This document shows, in pieces, positions 9,926 through 21,408 of a stretch of DNA of 64,000 nucleotides (position 1 is the first letter of the stretch; every line of letters begins with the position of its first letter). This stretch comes from Aulostomus chinensis (Eukaryota > Chordata > Actinopteri > Syngnathiformes > Aulostomidae), in contig JBBMOA010000004.1 of the NCBI GenBank assembly GCA_037954235.1, positions 30,596,920 to 30,660,919 of the forward strand, given 5' to 3'. A program made the translations under genes and the position numbers. The notes below the pieces were generated by a model. That model was not told where the DNA came from. It searched no databases and saw nothing but the letters and a program-made list of their open reading frames with translations.

Positions 9926-10586
9926 GGAGTGACTGCAGGAACAGGAGCTCCATGGAGCTCAAAGGAGTGATCACTCTCAACTTTGAGCAGTCCTGTTCAG
10001 AGTTTTCCAACAGGGCTTTGAGAGACCAAGAGTTCCCCAGAGCTGCAAGGAGGAACAAGAAGGAGACTTGGAAAAAGAAGGGAGGGAAACCTGTTGATGT
10101 GTTATGAACTTAAGTCACATAAAGTTCTCCATTTATTGAGTTTGTATTTTAAAACTTAATTGTGCAGTTCAGTGTTGAACAATAAAGAATGTGTTTATTG
10201 GTGATAAAGCATTTCAAGCTTTAAGTAGGAGGAATTGCTTTCTTGATCACCCCTTGACTAAAAACACCTACAAAATAAAACACACCACTGCTGTGGGCAC
10301 CCACCTCATGGGAGTCAGGCCCCTGGTGGTCATGGCCCCCAGGAGCCGTGGTGGGCGTCCCTGATTTTCATTTCTAAAAGGTGGCAACCTGACAGCAAAC
10401 AAACCCATCCTCTGAACCAGGAGTCTCAGTTGAGGCTGCATCTGAAACCAAAGACTGTGTACGAATAACTGTCAACCCACATTCTTTGTCTGGACTAAAA
10501 GTTAATTAGTTAACAGTTGGCTAAGCTACCTGTGGTCAACTACTGATTTAAAAAAGGTCCAGAGGCCCACAACAAAATTTTCAAAT
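9926..10586. other. No gene recognised
   Basis: Intergenic sequence. Bases 10545-10576 are an inverted match to 9600-9635 (AGGCCCACAACAAA core), which forms part of the wider inverted arrangement here. Confidence 0.5.
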
Positions 10587-10709
10587 CATCCAGTCATGTG
10601 ACTGAAGTCATCCAGTCACGTGACTAAAGCCATCCAGTCACGTGACTGAAGCCATCCATTCATGTGACTGAAGTCATCCATTCATGTGACTGAAGTCATC
10701 CATTCATGT
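10587..10709 (-). repeat. 22-bp minisatellite, right member of an inverted pair
   Basis: Five full units plus a partial unit of the reverse complement of the 8746-8889 repeat. The homology continues outwards: 10710-10775 matches the reverse complement of 8680-8745. Confidence 0.9.
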
Positions 10710-10830
10710 CAGTGATGTCACTTGGCAGGACTGTCATTGCCGTCACATTCTAGAAAAGAACCCAGACTCCACATGTGGCTCCCATGATAACTGATGGACC
10801 TCTGGTTGGAGGCTGGACGATGATGTTCTG
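10680..10830 (+). repeat. Repeat E, copy 1
   Basis: Matches 61045-61195 in direct orientation (TGGCAGGACTGTCATTGCCG and GATGGACCTCTGGTTGG are shared). Part also matches 8680-8745 inverted. Confidence 0.8.
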
Positions 10831-12060
10831 ACTTGAAGGAAAACTCCTTGTCCAAATTCCATTGTGTTCAAATTTCAAGTCCCACAATAAGAAGTAGCTG
10901 AATCTGACAGGTGAAGGTTTGGAACTCCAAGATGGTTGATGTTTTCTTGACTTGATGCTCTGACTGTCAGGGTAGATGACAGCTTCTTTCTGCTGCTGCA
11001 TCTGAGTGGCTATGATTGGAGGTTTTACCTCCCAAGTTTGTCTGGTTCCAGGGGAAATTTGAAAATTCCAGTCCCCAACCTTGGCTGTTCTGAAACTCTT
11101 CTCCTGAATCACTCCTGAGCTGCAGCAAGAAAAAATACCAGTGCCCAACCAGATCAACTTCATGGCTGCTAACAGCCTCAGACACTTGATTTCCATCAAT
11201 CTGGAGCCAAGAAGGCCCTCACCTGTGGTTCTCCTCCAGGAGGGTCCAGGTTCTGCCATTGTGGCTCCTTGTGCCACTGCCAGAGAGTCTCAGCTGCACA
11301 CTGCAACATTTCAAGAGGAGATTTACATTCCTTCAAATGTCCTGACATCTTATTCCAATGGTTCTGTTCTATCTTTATATTTTAAAATCAATCACACAAT
11401 GAAAGCTGCCACAGCTGGTTTAACAGAGAGAACACACTAAGAGATTTGAAACCAGTAAAATATGCTTTTCTGTGTGCAAACTAGTGAGGGGCATGGAAGG
11501 ATATTTTACCACCAATACAGAACCCAAACTTTAGTCATGTGATGAGATGGCGACTGTGAAGAGTGATTATGAAGTTAATGGACAAAATGTGAATTGAAAG
11601 AAAATACATTAAAAAATACTAAATAAACAAATAAATAAAAGAAGGAGCACAAATGACATTTTTCTGCACAAATTTACTGGTATTAGACTGCATTTTTGGT
11701 TCATGAGTAGATGAAAGAGTATCACATATACATTATATACATGTGATACATGCACGTGGCTTTGGACGAAAGCTGAAAGAAATTGTAGAATTATTTAAAT
11801 GTACCAATTGGACTGTTTCAGGTTTCTTGAAGATGCTTCAGCTCTCATCCAAGAGGCGTCTTCAGTTTTCTTCACTGATGGGAGGATTTATAGCTCTGTG
11901 GGGGCGGGACCTTCTACAGAGGTGATTGACACATGTGAGCTCTGGGTGTCTGAGTTGTTTTGGTCAGGTTGTGAAAGGGAAGTTGACTCAACTGGTATCT
12001 GTGTCAGTTAAAAGCCTCACAGTAATTCCATAATGTTGGAGTAGAAACCAGAGTCGCTCA
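10831..12060. other. No gene recognised
   Basis: Open frames here are short, lack protein-family features and show no splice structure I can support. An A-rich stretch (AAATAAACAAATAAATAAA) lies near 11621. Confidence 0.5.
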
Positions 12061-12142
12061 CAATGAGGATGGGATTCAAACCCACGCGTGCAGAGCACAA
12101 TGGATTAGCAGTCCATCGCCTTAACCACTCGGCCACCTCGTC
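12061..12142 (-). tRNA. tRNA-Ser(GCT)
   Basis: An 82-base type II (long variable arm) tRNA. On the minus strand it begins GACGAGGTGGCCGAGTGG and has anticodon loop CTGCTAA with anticodon GCT, a variable arm, and B box GGTTTGAATCC. It agrees with vertebrate tRNA-Ser(GCT) except near the 3' acceptor end, where CCTCATT gives one mismatch against GACGAGG. No run of four T lies within about 30 bases downstream. Confidence 0.85.
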
Positions 12143-12775
12143 TGCTGACAGCAACCCTGAGCTTTTAAACACCTGAACTCTTTGGAGCCTATTTGTCAGA
12201 AATGGACCCAGCAGGAGCCACTGAACACAACTCTGACATAATCAGGCTTCTTCCCAGCAGCATCGTGCTACAGAAGGCAGAATACAGACCATCGACACAT
12301 CATCAGAGTGAACACCAGCTGATGTTTACAAGTTTAATTCACCTTTTACTACAAAATGACATCCAAGCTCAGATTCTCTTGTCCTGATTGAACAAGTAAA
12401 TGTTTAAGAAGATGAGAGTACCAGACTTTTTCATCCAAGGAAACAATCATCCTATCACTGTCCTATGCAGAGTTTCTTTAAAAAAAAAAAGTGAGACAAC
12501 CTCAAGATTTTCTGTTTCCTCTTGTTGGATTTTGCCACAGAGAATCAGAGACAATCAAAAGCTTGTTGGACTTTAACGTTGGAGGACTGAACAAGTCATG
12601 ACATCATCAGTTTTACCTTCACAGGTGCTTCATTTACTTTACTTTCAATTTTACAGAGGTAGAACCTGAAATCAAAGCTGTCCATCAAAAGAAGTGAAAG
12701 CTTCCCAGGCTGTGATGTTCTTGTCTACAAACTCTGTCTTGTATGGAGCTTCAATCTTTAATAAAAAGAATAAAA

Positions 12776-12830
12776 AGAAGATAACACTTGTTGTGATTTG
12801 GCGCTTTAAAAATAAAACTTACGACTTACA
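12776..12830 (+). repeat. LINE 3'-tail fragment
   Basis: TTGTTGTGATTTGGCGC followed by A-rich bases resembles the 3' terminus of the LINE tails at 42177-42419 and 50060-50098. Confidence 0.5.
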
Positions 12831-12879
12831 TGGAAACTGTCTGGGGGGGGGGGTGGAGCCTCCATCAGGTATGTGTTTG

Positions 12880-13445
12880 ATGTCTGAATTCTTTCTCTGA
12901 TGTCTGAATTCTGTCTTTGATCTCTGGGTTCTGAGCATTGATCTCCTGCTTCAGTCTTTGATCTCTGACTGATCCTAAACTAATCAAAGGATCACATCAG
13001 CATATTGGTCCAGTCTACAGATGGTGATTTTACCTATTTGAAGCCTTATTTTGTGTTTGATGGACATTTTTAAAATCATTAATGACTTTTTGACTGAACA
13101 TCCTGGACACTGTGGTGCCTGATGAGGAGACAACTTGGGTACAAAGTTGAAGAGGAGGGTTTTTGGAGAGGGGATATTTTTGCAGTGTTCCAAGTCAATA
13201 ATAACTGTGGCAAATATCATCATTTTTCAAAATGTCCTCACGAAGATGGTTTGAAATTCTGTCTCTCCCTCATCCTCAGCTGCTGCAGCACTTTAAAGAA
13301 AACCTTTGACTCGTGGATCTAAAAAGATCAGATGTTGTCTCCTCCAGAACATCAACACTTTAACGTTGTTGGCAGGACTCCAACCTGAGCAGGGAGACCC
13401 CAATGGATTTCTAGTCCATCGCCTTCACCACTCGGCCACAACAAC
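12880..13445 (-). repeat. Repeat units G and F with a tRNA-Ser
   Basis: Bases 12880-13030 match 32735-32850 in direct orientation. Bases 13030-13445 match 60108-60830 inverted; the right copy has about 350 extra bases containing a (TG)n tract. Part of F also resembles 42420-42560. The tRNA-Ser gene is duplicated with unit F. Confidence 0.7.
13364..13445 (-). tRNA. tRNA-Ser(AGA), T loop degenerate
   Basis: The minus strand reads GTTGTTGTGGCCGAGTGG at its 5' end, with anticodon loop CTAGAAA (AGA) and a Ser-type variable arm. The 7-bp acceptor stem pairs perfectly (GTTGTTG with CAACAAC). The B box is GGTTGGAGTCC, so the universal TTCGA core reads TTGGA, and the D loop has GTGAAGG. Those changes would weaken the Pol III promoter and the T-D loop contact. 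It may be a pseudogene. Confidence 0.75.
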
Positions 13446-14336
13446 CACATTCACACACACATTTGTAAAAGATTCACATTGACACAACTCTTTAAAATTG
13501 TGTCACAAGCCCATTTGTGTGAGGTCCTATTTTCTCTTTTTCCGCATTCCTTTGTTTCCAGGTCTCTAATAAGTGCAGAATTACAAAGACAAGCAAGCTG
13601 GATCCATCCTGGGCAGGTGATAGGAGCCATTGACCACTGGCCAGAGACCCTGGCACAGACGTTGGGGAGTGGTGAGAGAGAGCATTTCTACAATTATATT
13701 ATACATTTATAGAATTCTACAATCCTACAATTTCATTGAGCAGACGCTTTTGTCCAAAGCCACTTGCATATTTTTTCGGTGAGTTTGGCTCCTGAGCTCA
13801 AGACAGTTGTGACTCATAAAGGACAGCTTCAAATGCAGCTGTGAAGCCTCATTGTCAGCTGGGAGGAACGACAGGTGTCTCCCTCTAGTGGCTCCTCACA
13901 GCAACACGAGCCTCATTTCATTCACATGCATCCACCACCTCACGACCAAAGGCCAGTTGGGCCTCCACAGACAGGTGAGTTTCAAGTGTTGGACAAAGGT
14001 CTTTAAGATGTTCTTATTAATTCTATAACATCTGAGATTAAAATCTATGGAATTACAACCAACAAGCAGTCAAACACCTGATCAGATGCTCCTTCATGAG
14101 GCTGAGAAGAATCAATCTAAACTGGGATGAAGAAAATTAATTGAGAAGAGAAACCTACTGATTGGATGACATGGACCCACCTGATCCATGTCAGCCTTGT
14201 TGGAGCAGAAAGAGGTGGATCAGAGGAATCAGTGGATCAAGACTCAGGTGTCAGATGAAGAATCTCTTTATTCACAATTGAGTCAGAGAAATCTTCCAAC
14301 GTGAACGTGACAGACCATTTTATACCAAAGACAGGC

Positions 14337-14369
<33 letters not shown>

Positions 14370-14867
14370 GTCCCTACTGACTGGAAACTGAATAATAACC
14401 AGACTTATTTTTGTTATTGACCAAGTCTGGGTGACTCACTAAATTCATAACTGAAGTGATTATTTAATCAATAAACAAGACATTTGTCCAAAAGTCATGA
14501 TCAAATTCATGTAAAATCTGAGCAACGAGGGTTTGAAAATGTTCAAATGAGCCAAAACAATGTCCTGGGATCCAACCAGGGACCTTTAGATCCACACCAA
14601 TCTTCCCTGACCTCATAGAAACTGGAACATTTCAACAAATAAATTCAAATTCAACTAAGCAGCAACTCTAGAACAGTCAGAGCACTTGCTAATTCCCCTG
14701 TTAGCTCCAGATCAGACAATGCAGGCTCACCTTCACACTTGGTTGTACGACCGTCATCAGTTGAAGCTTCTCTGGTTCAACAAACTCTGGGGACTCAAGA
14801 CACAAATCAGCACCGGTGCAGGTCCAGATCCAGATGTTAGCTGATGGGGACAATGGCTTAAGGGAGC
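13446..14867. other. No gene recognised
   Basis: Intergenic sequence with no supported coding or RNA gene apart from the (TG)n tract at 14339-14370. Confidence 0.55.
14339..14370 (+). repeat. (TG)n microsatellite
   Basis: About 16 dinucleotides with one C interruption. Confidence 0.95.
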
Positions 14868-15702
14868 TCCAGGTAGCTGGTTTGAACTGGTCCCTCATCT
14901 CTGTGAGTAGAAACCATCTGAGGTGGAGGGTGAAGATCTGCTTTGACCTCCTGATCTCCCAGTAAAGCCAGTATAGATGTTGAGCTTGGAGGAGTTGATG
15001 GCCTCCTTCATCTTCTTGTTGGAGATGTTTGCTAAACTCAGCACCACCACAGATCAGAGGAAAGTCCACTTGTCAGCTGGACACTGGAGTTTCTAGTGAC
15101 CTGCAGGATCTTAGTTGTGGTGGCAGCAGGCCTGTTCTAAGAGCTTTGCTCACATTCATGATCAGGCTTCATAATGGTTCTGGACCACTGTGTGATAGGA
15201 GCTGATCCTGGAGCAGCAGAAGACAAATATAGAGAAGAAAAGACAAAAGACAGAGAGAAATGAGGGAGAGAATGACAAAAAGATGGGAACAAGATGAGGG
15301 TGAAAGACAAGCAGAGAGAAAGACAGGGGGACAGGGGGATGGAAGACAGACACACAACCAACAACAGCAACAGCAGCAATAATAGTTTTGATATTGTCCT
15401 GTTATTGATGTTTTCATGTGAAAGTGGCATATTTAAGATAAAAGACACTGTTAGAACAGAAAAATCCATAAAACCCACCAACCAGAGGTGTGTCTGGTAC
15501 AGATGTGGAATTATTGGCTCACACAATGTTGAGGCAACTGGGAAGAAGACAAACAAAAGAGGCTTGTTTGATTCAGACATTCATCAAAAATGGTCCTGTC
15601 GAACTGTTCAATGTGTCATGACTTCAGAAGCTCAAATCCTCTCTAAGTTCTAGTGAGAGTGGAAGAGATTATAAAATGAGAGAAGCAGGGCCCTCCCTCA
15701 GA

Positions 15703-15775
15703 GCTGAAATAGCTCAGTTGGGAGAGCGTTAGACTGAAGATCTAAAGGTCCCTGGTCCGATCCCAGGTTTCAGCA
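15703..15775 (+). tRNA. tRNA-Phe(GAA)
   Basis: A 73-base cloverleaf starting GCTGAAATAGCTCAGTTGGG, with anticodon loop CTGAAGA (GAA). The acceptor stem GCTGAAA pairs fully with TTTCAGC. The B box is GGTCCGATCCC, where vertebrate genes normally have GGTTCGATCCC, so T-loop position 54 is changed (T to C). The inverted copy at 50604-50676 has the same change. The first downstream T-run is only TTT. Confidence 0.88.
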
Positions 15776-16018
15776 GAGGAACAGCATTGACTTTACTTTC
15801 CAGTGGAGGAACTGCAGACATGAAGGAAACGAACATCTTGTCCTGTGCATTCTTATGACATTCAAGACATTTTTGGAGCCTCTTGTTGGATTTTGCCACA
15901 GAGAATCAGAACCAATCAAAAGCATGGTGGACTTGAACATGGAGGATTGAACAAGTCAAGAAAGCAGCAGTTTGACCTTCACAGGTGTTTCTTTTCCTGT
16001 CTAAATGCTGAAGGAAGA

Positions 16019-16091
16019 GCCTGAGTAGCTCAGACGGTAGAGCATCAGACTTTTAATCTGAGGGTCCAGGGTTAAAGTCCCTGTTCAGGTG
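16019..16091 (+). tRNA. tRNA-Lys(TTT), B box altered
   Basis: A 73-base cloverleaf starting GCCTGAGTAGCTCAGACGG, with anticodon loop CTTTTAA (TTT). The T loop reads TTAAAGT where its partner at 50288-50360 has TTCAAGT, so this copy has lost the conserved C of the B box. No T-run of four or more follows closely. Confidence 0.82.
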
Positions 16092-16285
16092 CTGTGGATG
16101 TTCCAGTGTTTAACAACATGGTACTGGATGAAGTTCATTGTTGAACAAACTGTTATCATCAGAAGTAGAAGTGTTCTCGTCTTGCCACTGTGAGACTGTA
16201 GCTGCAGGTCAAATGTGAGATAAAAGTGACTAATAATAATTTCATGTGGCATGCAATTAACGAAAGACCACAAATGACACTGGTC

Positions 16286-16802
16286 AAGTTAATTTTATTT
16301 ATATTGCACCAAATCACAACAAAACTTATCTCATGACACTTTACAGGTAGAGCAGGTCCAGTACCAAACTGCTTCAATGAATCTACACCCAACAATTCTC
16401 CATCAGCAAGCACATCCTGCAAAAGCGGCAACAAAAACCTTCCTTTTAACAGGCAGGAACATCGAGCAGATCCAGGCTCAATGGGGACGGCCTTCTGCTT
16501 TGACCGATTGGGGGGAAAGAGAACAGGAACAAAACAGATAATGGAGGAAGACGGATATGTAGAAGGAAAGAGAGGGACAGAGATAAAGAGAGAGAGAGAC
16601 TGATGGAAAGACGGTGATGTGAGTAGGTGGAGCTACGGGTGGCAGCTTGAGCCTCTTCAGCTCTGCAGCCTCCTCCAGCAGCACCCAGATCTGGAATGAG
16701 AGGAGCCAAAAAGGCTCCAGATAAGGAGACAAGTTAGTAATACCTATGAGTATAATTAATGTATGACACATATAGGAGGAGAGAGAGGAGTAGAGAGAAG
16801 CC
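16286..16802 (-). mobile_element. L2-like LINE 3' UTR and tail
   Basis: On the minus strand this is the same 3' region as 49600-50098: the GCTGCTGGAGGAGGCTGCAG area, a T/C-rich stretch, AAAGCAGAAGGCCGTCCCC, and an end in TTATATAAAT-like tail bases at 16290-16310. No reverse-transcriptase sequence is left. It abuts the 5S array at about 16803. Confidence 0.75.
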
Positions 16803-17047
16803 CAGTACACTGCATCTGCCATCTTTCTACTTCAAATTAAATAGGTGTCCTGTCAATAAAAGAAAAGAAAGTTGATGTCATCGAGAGAAAAGTACTGCAT
16901 CTGCCATCTGTCTACTTCAAATTAACCACTGCATGAAATTCCATTCCAAAGCTGCAGAGGGCGCTTCAAGAAAAGGTGTGTGAGGGAAGCTCGCTCATGC
17001 TGGTCCCCAAAGACTCAAAGCGGCCCTTTCCTCACAATGAAACAAAA

Positions 17048-17167
17048 AAGCTTACAGCACCTGGTATTCCCAGGCGGTCTTCCATCCAAGTACTAACCAG
17101 GCCCGACCCTGCTAAGCTTCCGAGATCAGACGAGATCGGGCGTGTTCAGAGTGGTATGGCCGTAAGC
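17048..17167 (-). rRNA. 5S rRNA gene 1 (full length)
   Basis: 120 bases, GCTTACGGCCATACCACTCT at the 5' end and GCTGTAAGCTT at the 3' end, followed by a T-run. It keeps the A-box, intermediate-element and C-box region. The plus strand reads GGTCTTCC and CTGCTAAGC, changes shared with genes 3, 15 and 16. Confidence 0.95.
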
Positions 17168-17475
17168 CCTTGACTCTCACACACATGGGCTCTATATCCA
17201 TTTCACTCACTTTACAACCTCAAAAAAAATGTGATGTGCAACAGCCTCACGGTCTTTTTACACACCAAATAGTTGTCCTGTCAATAAAAGAAAAGAATGT
17301 TGATGTCATCTAGAGAAAAGTACTGCATCTGCCATCTGTCTACTTCAAATTAACCACTGCATGACATTCCATTCCAAAGCTGTGGAGGGCGCTTCAAGAA
17401 AAGGTGTGTGAGGGAAGCTCGCTCATGCTGGTCCCCAAACACTCAAAGCTGCCCTTTCCTCACAATGAAACAAAA

Positions 17476-17595
17476 AAGCTTACAGCACCTGGTATTCCCA
17501 GGCGGTCTCCCATCCAAGTACTAACCAGGCCTGACCCTGCTTAGCTTCCGAGATCAGACGAGATCGGGCGTGTTAAGAGTGGTATGGCCGTAAGC
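17476..17595 (-). rRNA. 5S rRNA gene 2 (full length)
   Basis: 120 bases. The plus strand reads GGCCTGACC and GTGTTAAGAG, which are shared only with gene 13, suggesting recent descent from one unit. Confidence 0.95.
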
Positions 17596-17905
17596 CCTTG
17601 ACTCTCACACACATGGGCTCTATATCCATTTCACTCACTTTACAACCTCAGAAAAAAAGTGACGTGCAACAGCCTCACGGTCTTTTCAAACGTCAAATAG
17701 GTGTCCTGTCAATACAAAGAAAAGAATGTTGATGTCATCTAGAGAAAAGTACTGCATCTGCCATCTGTCTACTTCAAATTACACGCTGCATGACATTCAA
17801 TTTCAAAGCTGCAGAAACGCACTTCAAGAAAAGGTGTGTGAGGGAAGCTCGCTCATGCTGGTCCCCAAAGTCTCAAAGCTGCCCTTTCCTCACAAAGAAA
17901 CAAAA

Positions 17906-18025
17906 AAGCTTACAGCACCTGGTATTCCCAGGCGGTCTTCCATCCAAGTACTAACCAGGCCCGACCCTGCTAAGCTTCCGAGATCAGACGAGATCGGGCG
18001 TGTTCAGAGTAGTATGGCCGTAAGC
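17906..18025 (-). rRNA. 5S rRNA gene 3 (full length)
   Basis: 120 bases. A private change (GAGTAGTATGG on the plus strand) lies in the 5' stem region. Otherwise it is like gene 1. Confidence 0.93.
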
Positions 18026-18335
18026 CCTTGACTCTTACACACATGGGCTCTATATCCATTTCACTCACTTTACAACCTCAGAAAAAAAGTGAAGCGCAAC
18101 AGCCTCAGGGTCTTTTCACACGTCAAATAGGTGTCCTGTCAATACAAAGAAAAGAATGTTGATGTCATCGAGAGAAAAGTACTGCATCCTCCATCTGTCT
18201 ACTTCAAATTACACGCTGCATGAGATTCCATTTCAAAGCTGCAGAAAGGCGCTTCAAGAAAAGGTGTGTGAGGGAAGCTCGCTCATGCTGGTCCCCAAAG
18301 ACTCAAAGCGGCCCTTTCCTCACAATGAAACAAAA

Positions 18336-18445
18336 AAGTTTACAGCACCTGGTATTCCCAGGCGGTCTCCCATCCAAGTACTAACCAGGCCCGACGCTGC
18401 TAAGCTTCCGAGATCGGACGAGTTCAGAATGGTATGGCCGTAAGC
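18336..18445 (-). pseudogene. 5S rRNA gene 4 (10-bp deletion class)
   Basis: 110 bases. It lacks the CACGCCCGAT segment, around nucleotides 24-33 of 5S rRNA, and has ATTCTGAAC in place of ACTCTGAAC. It also has AAGTTTAC at the 3' end and GACGCTGC on the plus strand. The internal promoter region (about nucleotides 50-97) is retained. The lost bases contribute to helix III and loop B in the ribosomal protein L5-binding part, so the RNA could probably not fold normally. Confidence 0.9.
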
Positions 18446-18755
18446 CCCTGACTCTGACACACATGGGCTCTATATCCATTTCACTCACTTTACAACCTCA
18501 GAAAAAAAGTGATGCGCAACAGCCTCAGGGTCTTTTCACACGTCAAATAGGTGTCCTGTCAATACAAAGAAAAGAATGTTGATGTCATCGAGAGAAAAGT
18601 ACTGCATCCTCCATCTGTCTACTTCAAATTACACGCTGCATGAGATTCCATTTCAAAGCTGCAGAAAGGCGCTTCAAGAAAAGGTGTGTGAGGGAAGCTC
18701 GCTCATGCTGGTCCCCAAACACTCAAAGCTGCCCTTTCCTCACAATGAAACAAAA

Positions 18756-18875
18756 AAGCTTACAGCACCTGGTATTCCCAGGCGGTCTCCCATCCAAGTA
18801 CTAACCAGGCCCGACCCTGCCTAGCTTCCGAGATCAGACGAGATCGGGCGTGTTCAGAGTGGTATGGCCGTAAGC
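18756..18875 (-). rRNA. 5S rRNA gene 5 (full length)
   Basis: 120 bases and the closest to the vertebrate consensus in this array. One visible change is CTGCCTAGC on the plus strand. It is the best candidate for a functional unit. Confidence 0.95.
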
Positions 18876-19183
18876 CCTTGACTCTGACACACATGGGCTC
18901 TATATCCATTTCACTCACTTTACAACCTCAGAAAAAAAGTGAAGCGCAACAGCCTCAGGGTCTTTTCACACGTCAAATAGGTGTCCTGTCAATAAAAGAA
19001 AAGAATGTTGATGTCATCTAGAGAAAAGTACTGCATCTGCCATCTGTCTACTTCAAATTACACACTGCATGACATTCCATTCGAAAGCTGTGGAGGGCGC
19101 TTCAAGAAAAGGTGTGTGAGGGAAGCTCGCTCATGCTGGTCCCCAAACACTCAAAGCTGCCCTTTCCTCACAATGAAACAAAA

Positions 19184-19293
19184 AAGCTTACAGCACCTGG
19201 TATTCCCAGGCGGTCTCCCATCCAAGTACTAACCAGGCCCGACCCTGCTTAGCTTCCGCGATCAGACGAGTTCAGAATGGTATGGCCATAAGC
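19184..19293 (-). pseudogene. 5S rRNA gene 6 (10-bp deletion class)
   Basis: 110 bases, with the shared 10-bp deletion. It also has CCGCGATCAG and GGCCATAAGC on the plus strand; the latter disrupts the first bases of helix I. Confidence 0.9.
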
Positions 19294-19603
19294 CCCTGAC
19301 TCTGACACACATGGGCTCTATATCCATTTCACTCACTTTACAACCTCAGAAAAAAAGTGATGCACAACAGCCTCAGGGTCTTTTCACACGTCAAATAGGT
19401 GTCCTGTCAATACAAAGAAAAGAATGTTGATGTCATCGAGAGAAAAGTACTGCATCCTCCATCTGTCTACTTCAAATTACACGCTGCATGAGATTCCATT
19501 TCAAAGCTGCAGAAAGGCGCTTCAAGAAAAGGTGTGTGAGGGAAGCTCGCTCATGCTGGTCCCCAAAGACTCAAAGCGGCCCTTTCCTCACAATGAAACA
19601 AAA

Positions 19604-19713
19604 AAGCTTACAGCACCTGGTATTCCCAGGCAGTCTTCCATCCAAGTACTATCCAGGCCCGACCCTGCTTAGCTTCCGAGATCAGACGAGTTCAGAATGG
19701 TATGGCCATAAGC
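19604..19713 (-). pseudogene. 5S rRNA gene 7 (10-bp deletion class)
   Basis: 110 bases, with the shared deletion. GGCAGTCTTCC and ACTATCCAGG on the plus strand are shared with gene 12, pointing to duplication of that unit. Confidence 0.9.
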
Positions 19714-20023
19714 CCCTGACTCTGACACACATGGGCTCTGTATCCATTTCACTCACTTTACAACCTCAGAAAAAAAGTGATGCACAACAGCCTCAGGGTC
19801 TTTTCACACGTCAAATAGGTGTCCTGTCAATACAAAGAAAAGAATGTTGATGTCATCGGGAGAAAAGTACTGCATCCTCCATCTGTCTAATTCAAATTAC
19901 ACGCTGAATGACATTCCATTTCAAAGCTGCAGAAAGGCGCTTCAAGAAAAGGTGTGTGAGGGAAGCTCGCTCATGCTGGTCCCCAAACACTCAAAGCTGC
20001 CCTTTCCTCACAAAGAAACAAAA

Positions 20024-20143
20024 AAGCTTACAGCACCTGGTATTCCCAGGCGGTCTCCCATCCAAGTACCAACCAGGCCCAACCCTGCTTAGCTTCCGAG
20101 ATCAGACGAGATCGGGCGTGTTCAGAGTGGTATGGCCGTAAGC
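20024..20143 (-). rRNA. 5S rRNA gene 8 (full length)
   Basis: 120 bases. GTACCAACCAGGCCCAACC on the plus strand contains two private changes. Confidence 0.93.
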
Positions 20144-20452
20144 TCTTGACTCTCACACATATGGGCTCTATATCCATTTCACTCACTTTACAACCTCAAA
20201 AAAAATGTGATGTGCAACAGCCTCACGGTCTTTTTACACACCAAATAGTTGTCCTGTCAATACAAAGAAAAGAATGTTGATGTCATCTAGAGAAAAGTAC
20301 TGCATCTGCCATGTGTCTACTTCAAATTACACACTGCATGACATTCCATTCCAAAGCTGTGGAGGGCGCTTCAAGAAAAGGTGTGTGAGGGAAGCTCGCT
20401 CATGCTGGTCCCCAAACACTCAAAGCTGCCCTTTCCTCACAATGAAACAAAA

Positions 20453-20562
20453 AAGCTTACAGCACCTGGTATTCCCAGACGGTCTCCCATCCAAGTACTA
20501 ACCAGGCCCGACACTGCTTAGCTTCCGAAATCAGACGAGTTCAGAATGGTATGGCCGTAAGC
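20453..20562 (-). pseudogene. 5S rRNA gene 9 (10-bp deletion class)
   Basis: 110 bases, with the shared deletion. CAGACGGTC, CGACACTGC and CCGAAATCAG on the plus strand are private changes. Its upstream flank (CCCTTGACTAGGACAC) differs from that of the other deleted units. Confidence 0.9.
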
Positions 20563-20870
20563 CCTTGACTAGGACACACATGGGCTCTATATCCATTTCA
20601 CTCACTTTACAACCTCAGGAAAAAAGTGATGCGCAACAGCCTCGGGGTCTTTTCACACGCCAAATCGGTGTCCTGTCAATAAAAGAAAGGAATGTTGATT
20701 TCATCGAGAGAAAACTACTGCATCTGCCATCTGTCTTCTTCAAATTAACCACTGCATGAAATTCCATTCCAAAGCTGCAGAGGGCGCTTCAAGAAAAGGT
20801 GTGTGAGGGAAGCTCGCTCATGCTGGTCCCCAAAGACTCAAAGCGGCCCTTTCCTCACAATGAAACAAAA

Positions 20871-20990
20871 AAGCTTACAGCACCTGGTATTCCCAAGCGG
20901 TCTCCCATCCAAGTACTAAACAGGCCCGACCCTGCTTAGCTTCCGAGATCAGACGAGATCGGGCGTGTTCAGAGTGGTATGGCCGTAAGC
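20871..20990 (-). rRNA. 5S rRNA gene 10 (full length)
   Basis: 120 bases. CAAGCGGTC and ACTAAACAGG on the plus strand are private changes. Confidence 0.93.
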
Positions 20991-21298
20991 CTTTGACTCT
21001 CACACACATGGGCTCTATATCCATTTCACTCACTTTACAACCTCAGAAAAAAAGTGATGCGCAACAGCCTCAGGGTCTTTTCACACGCCAAATCGGTGTC
21101 CTGTCAATAAAAGAAAAGAATGTTGATGTCATCGAGAGAAAAGTACTGCATCTGCCATCTGTCTTCTTCAAATTAACCACTGCATGAAATTCCATTCCAA
21201 AGCTGCAGAGGGCGCTTCAAGAAAAGGTGTGTGAGGGAAGCTCGCTCATGCTGGTCCCCAAAGACTCAAAGCTGCCCTTTCCTCACAAAGAAAGAAAA

Positions 21299-21408
21299 AA
21301 GCTTACAGCACCTGGTATTCCCAGGCGGTCTTCCATCCAAGTACTAACCAGGCCCGACCCTGCTTTGCTTCCGCGATCAGACGAGTTCAGAATGGTATGG
21401 CCATAAGC
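21299..21408 (-). pseudogene. 5S rRNA gene 11 (10-bp deletion class)
   Basis: 110 bases, with the shared deletion. TGCTTTGCTTCCGCGATC and GGCCATAAGC on the plus strand link it to gene 6. Confidence 0.9.

Larger units (their letters stand above)
14868..16720 (+). repeat. Segmental duplication block B, left copy
   Basis: Matches 49650-51520 in inverted orientation over about 1.85 kb. Both copies contain the tRNA-Phe and tRNA-Lys genes at the same relative positions and both include the LINE 3' tail. Differences are scattered substitutions and small indels. Confidence 0.9.

Noticed and set aside
9736..10107. A 123-aa frame, with a related 70-aa frame at 40679
   Set aside because: The frame lies in repeat D. 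The two copies diverge in frame after about 55 residues, and no transposase motif is present there.
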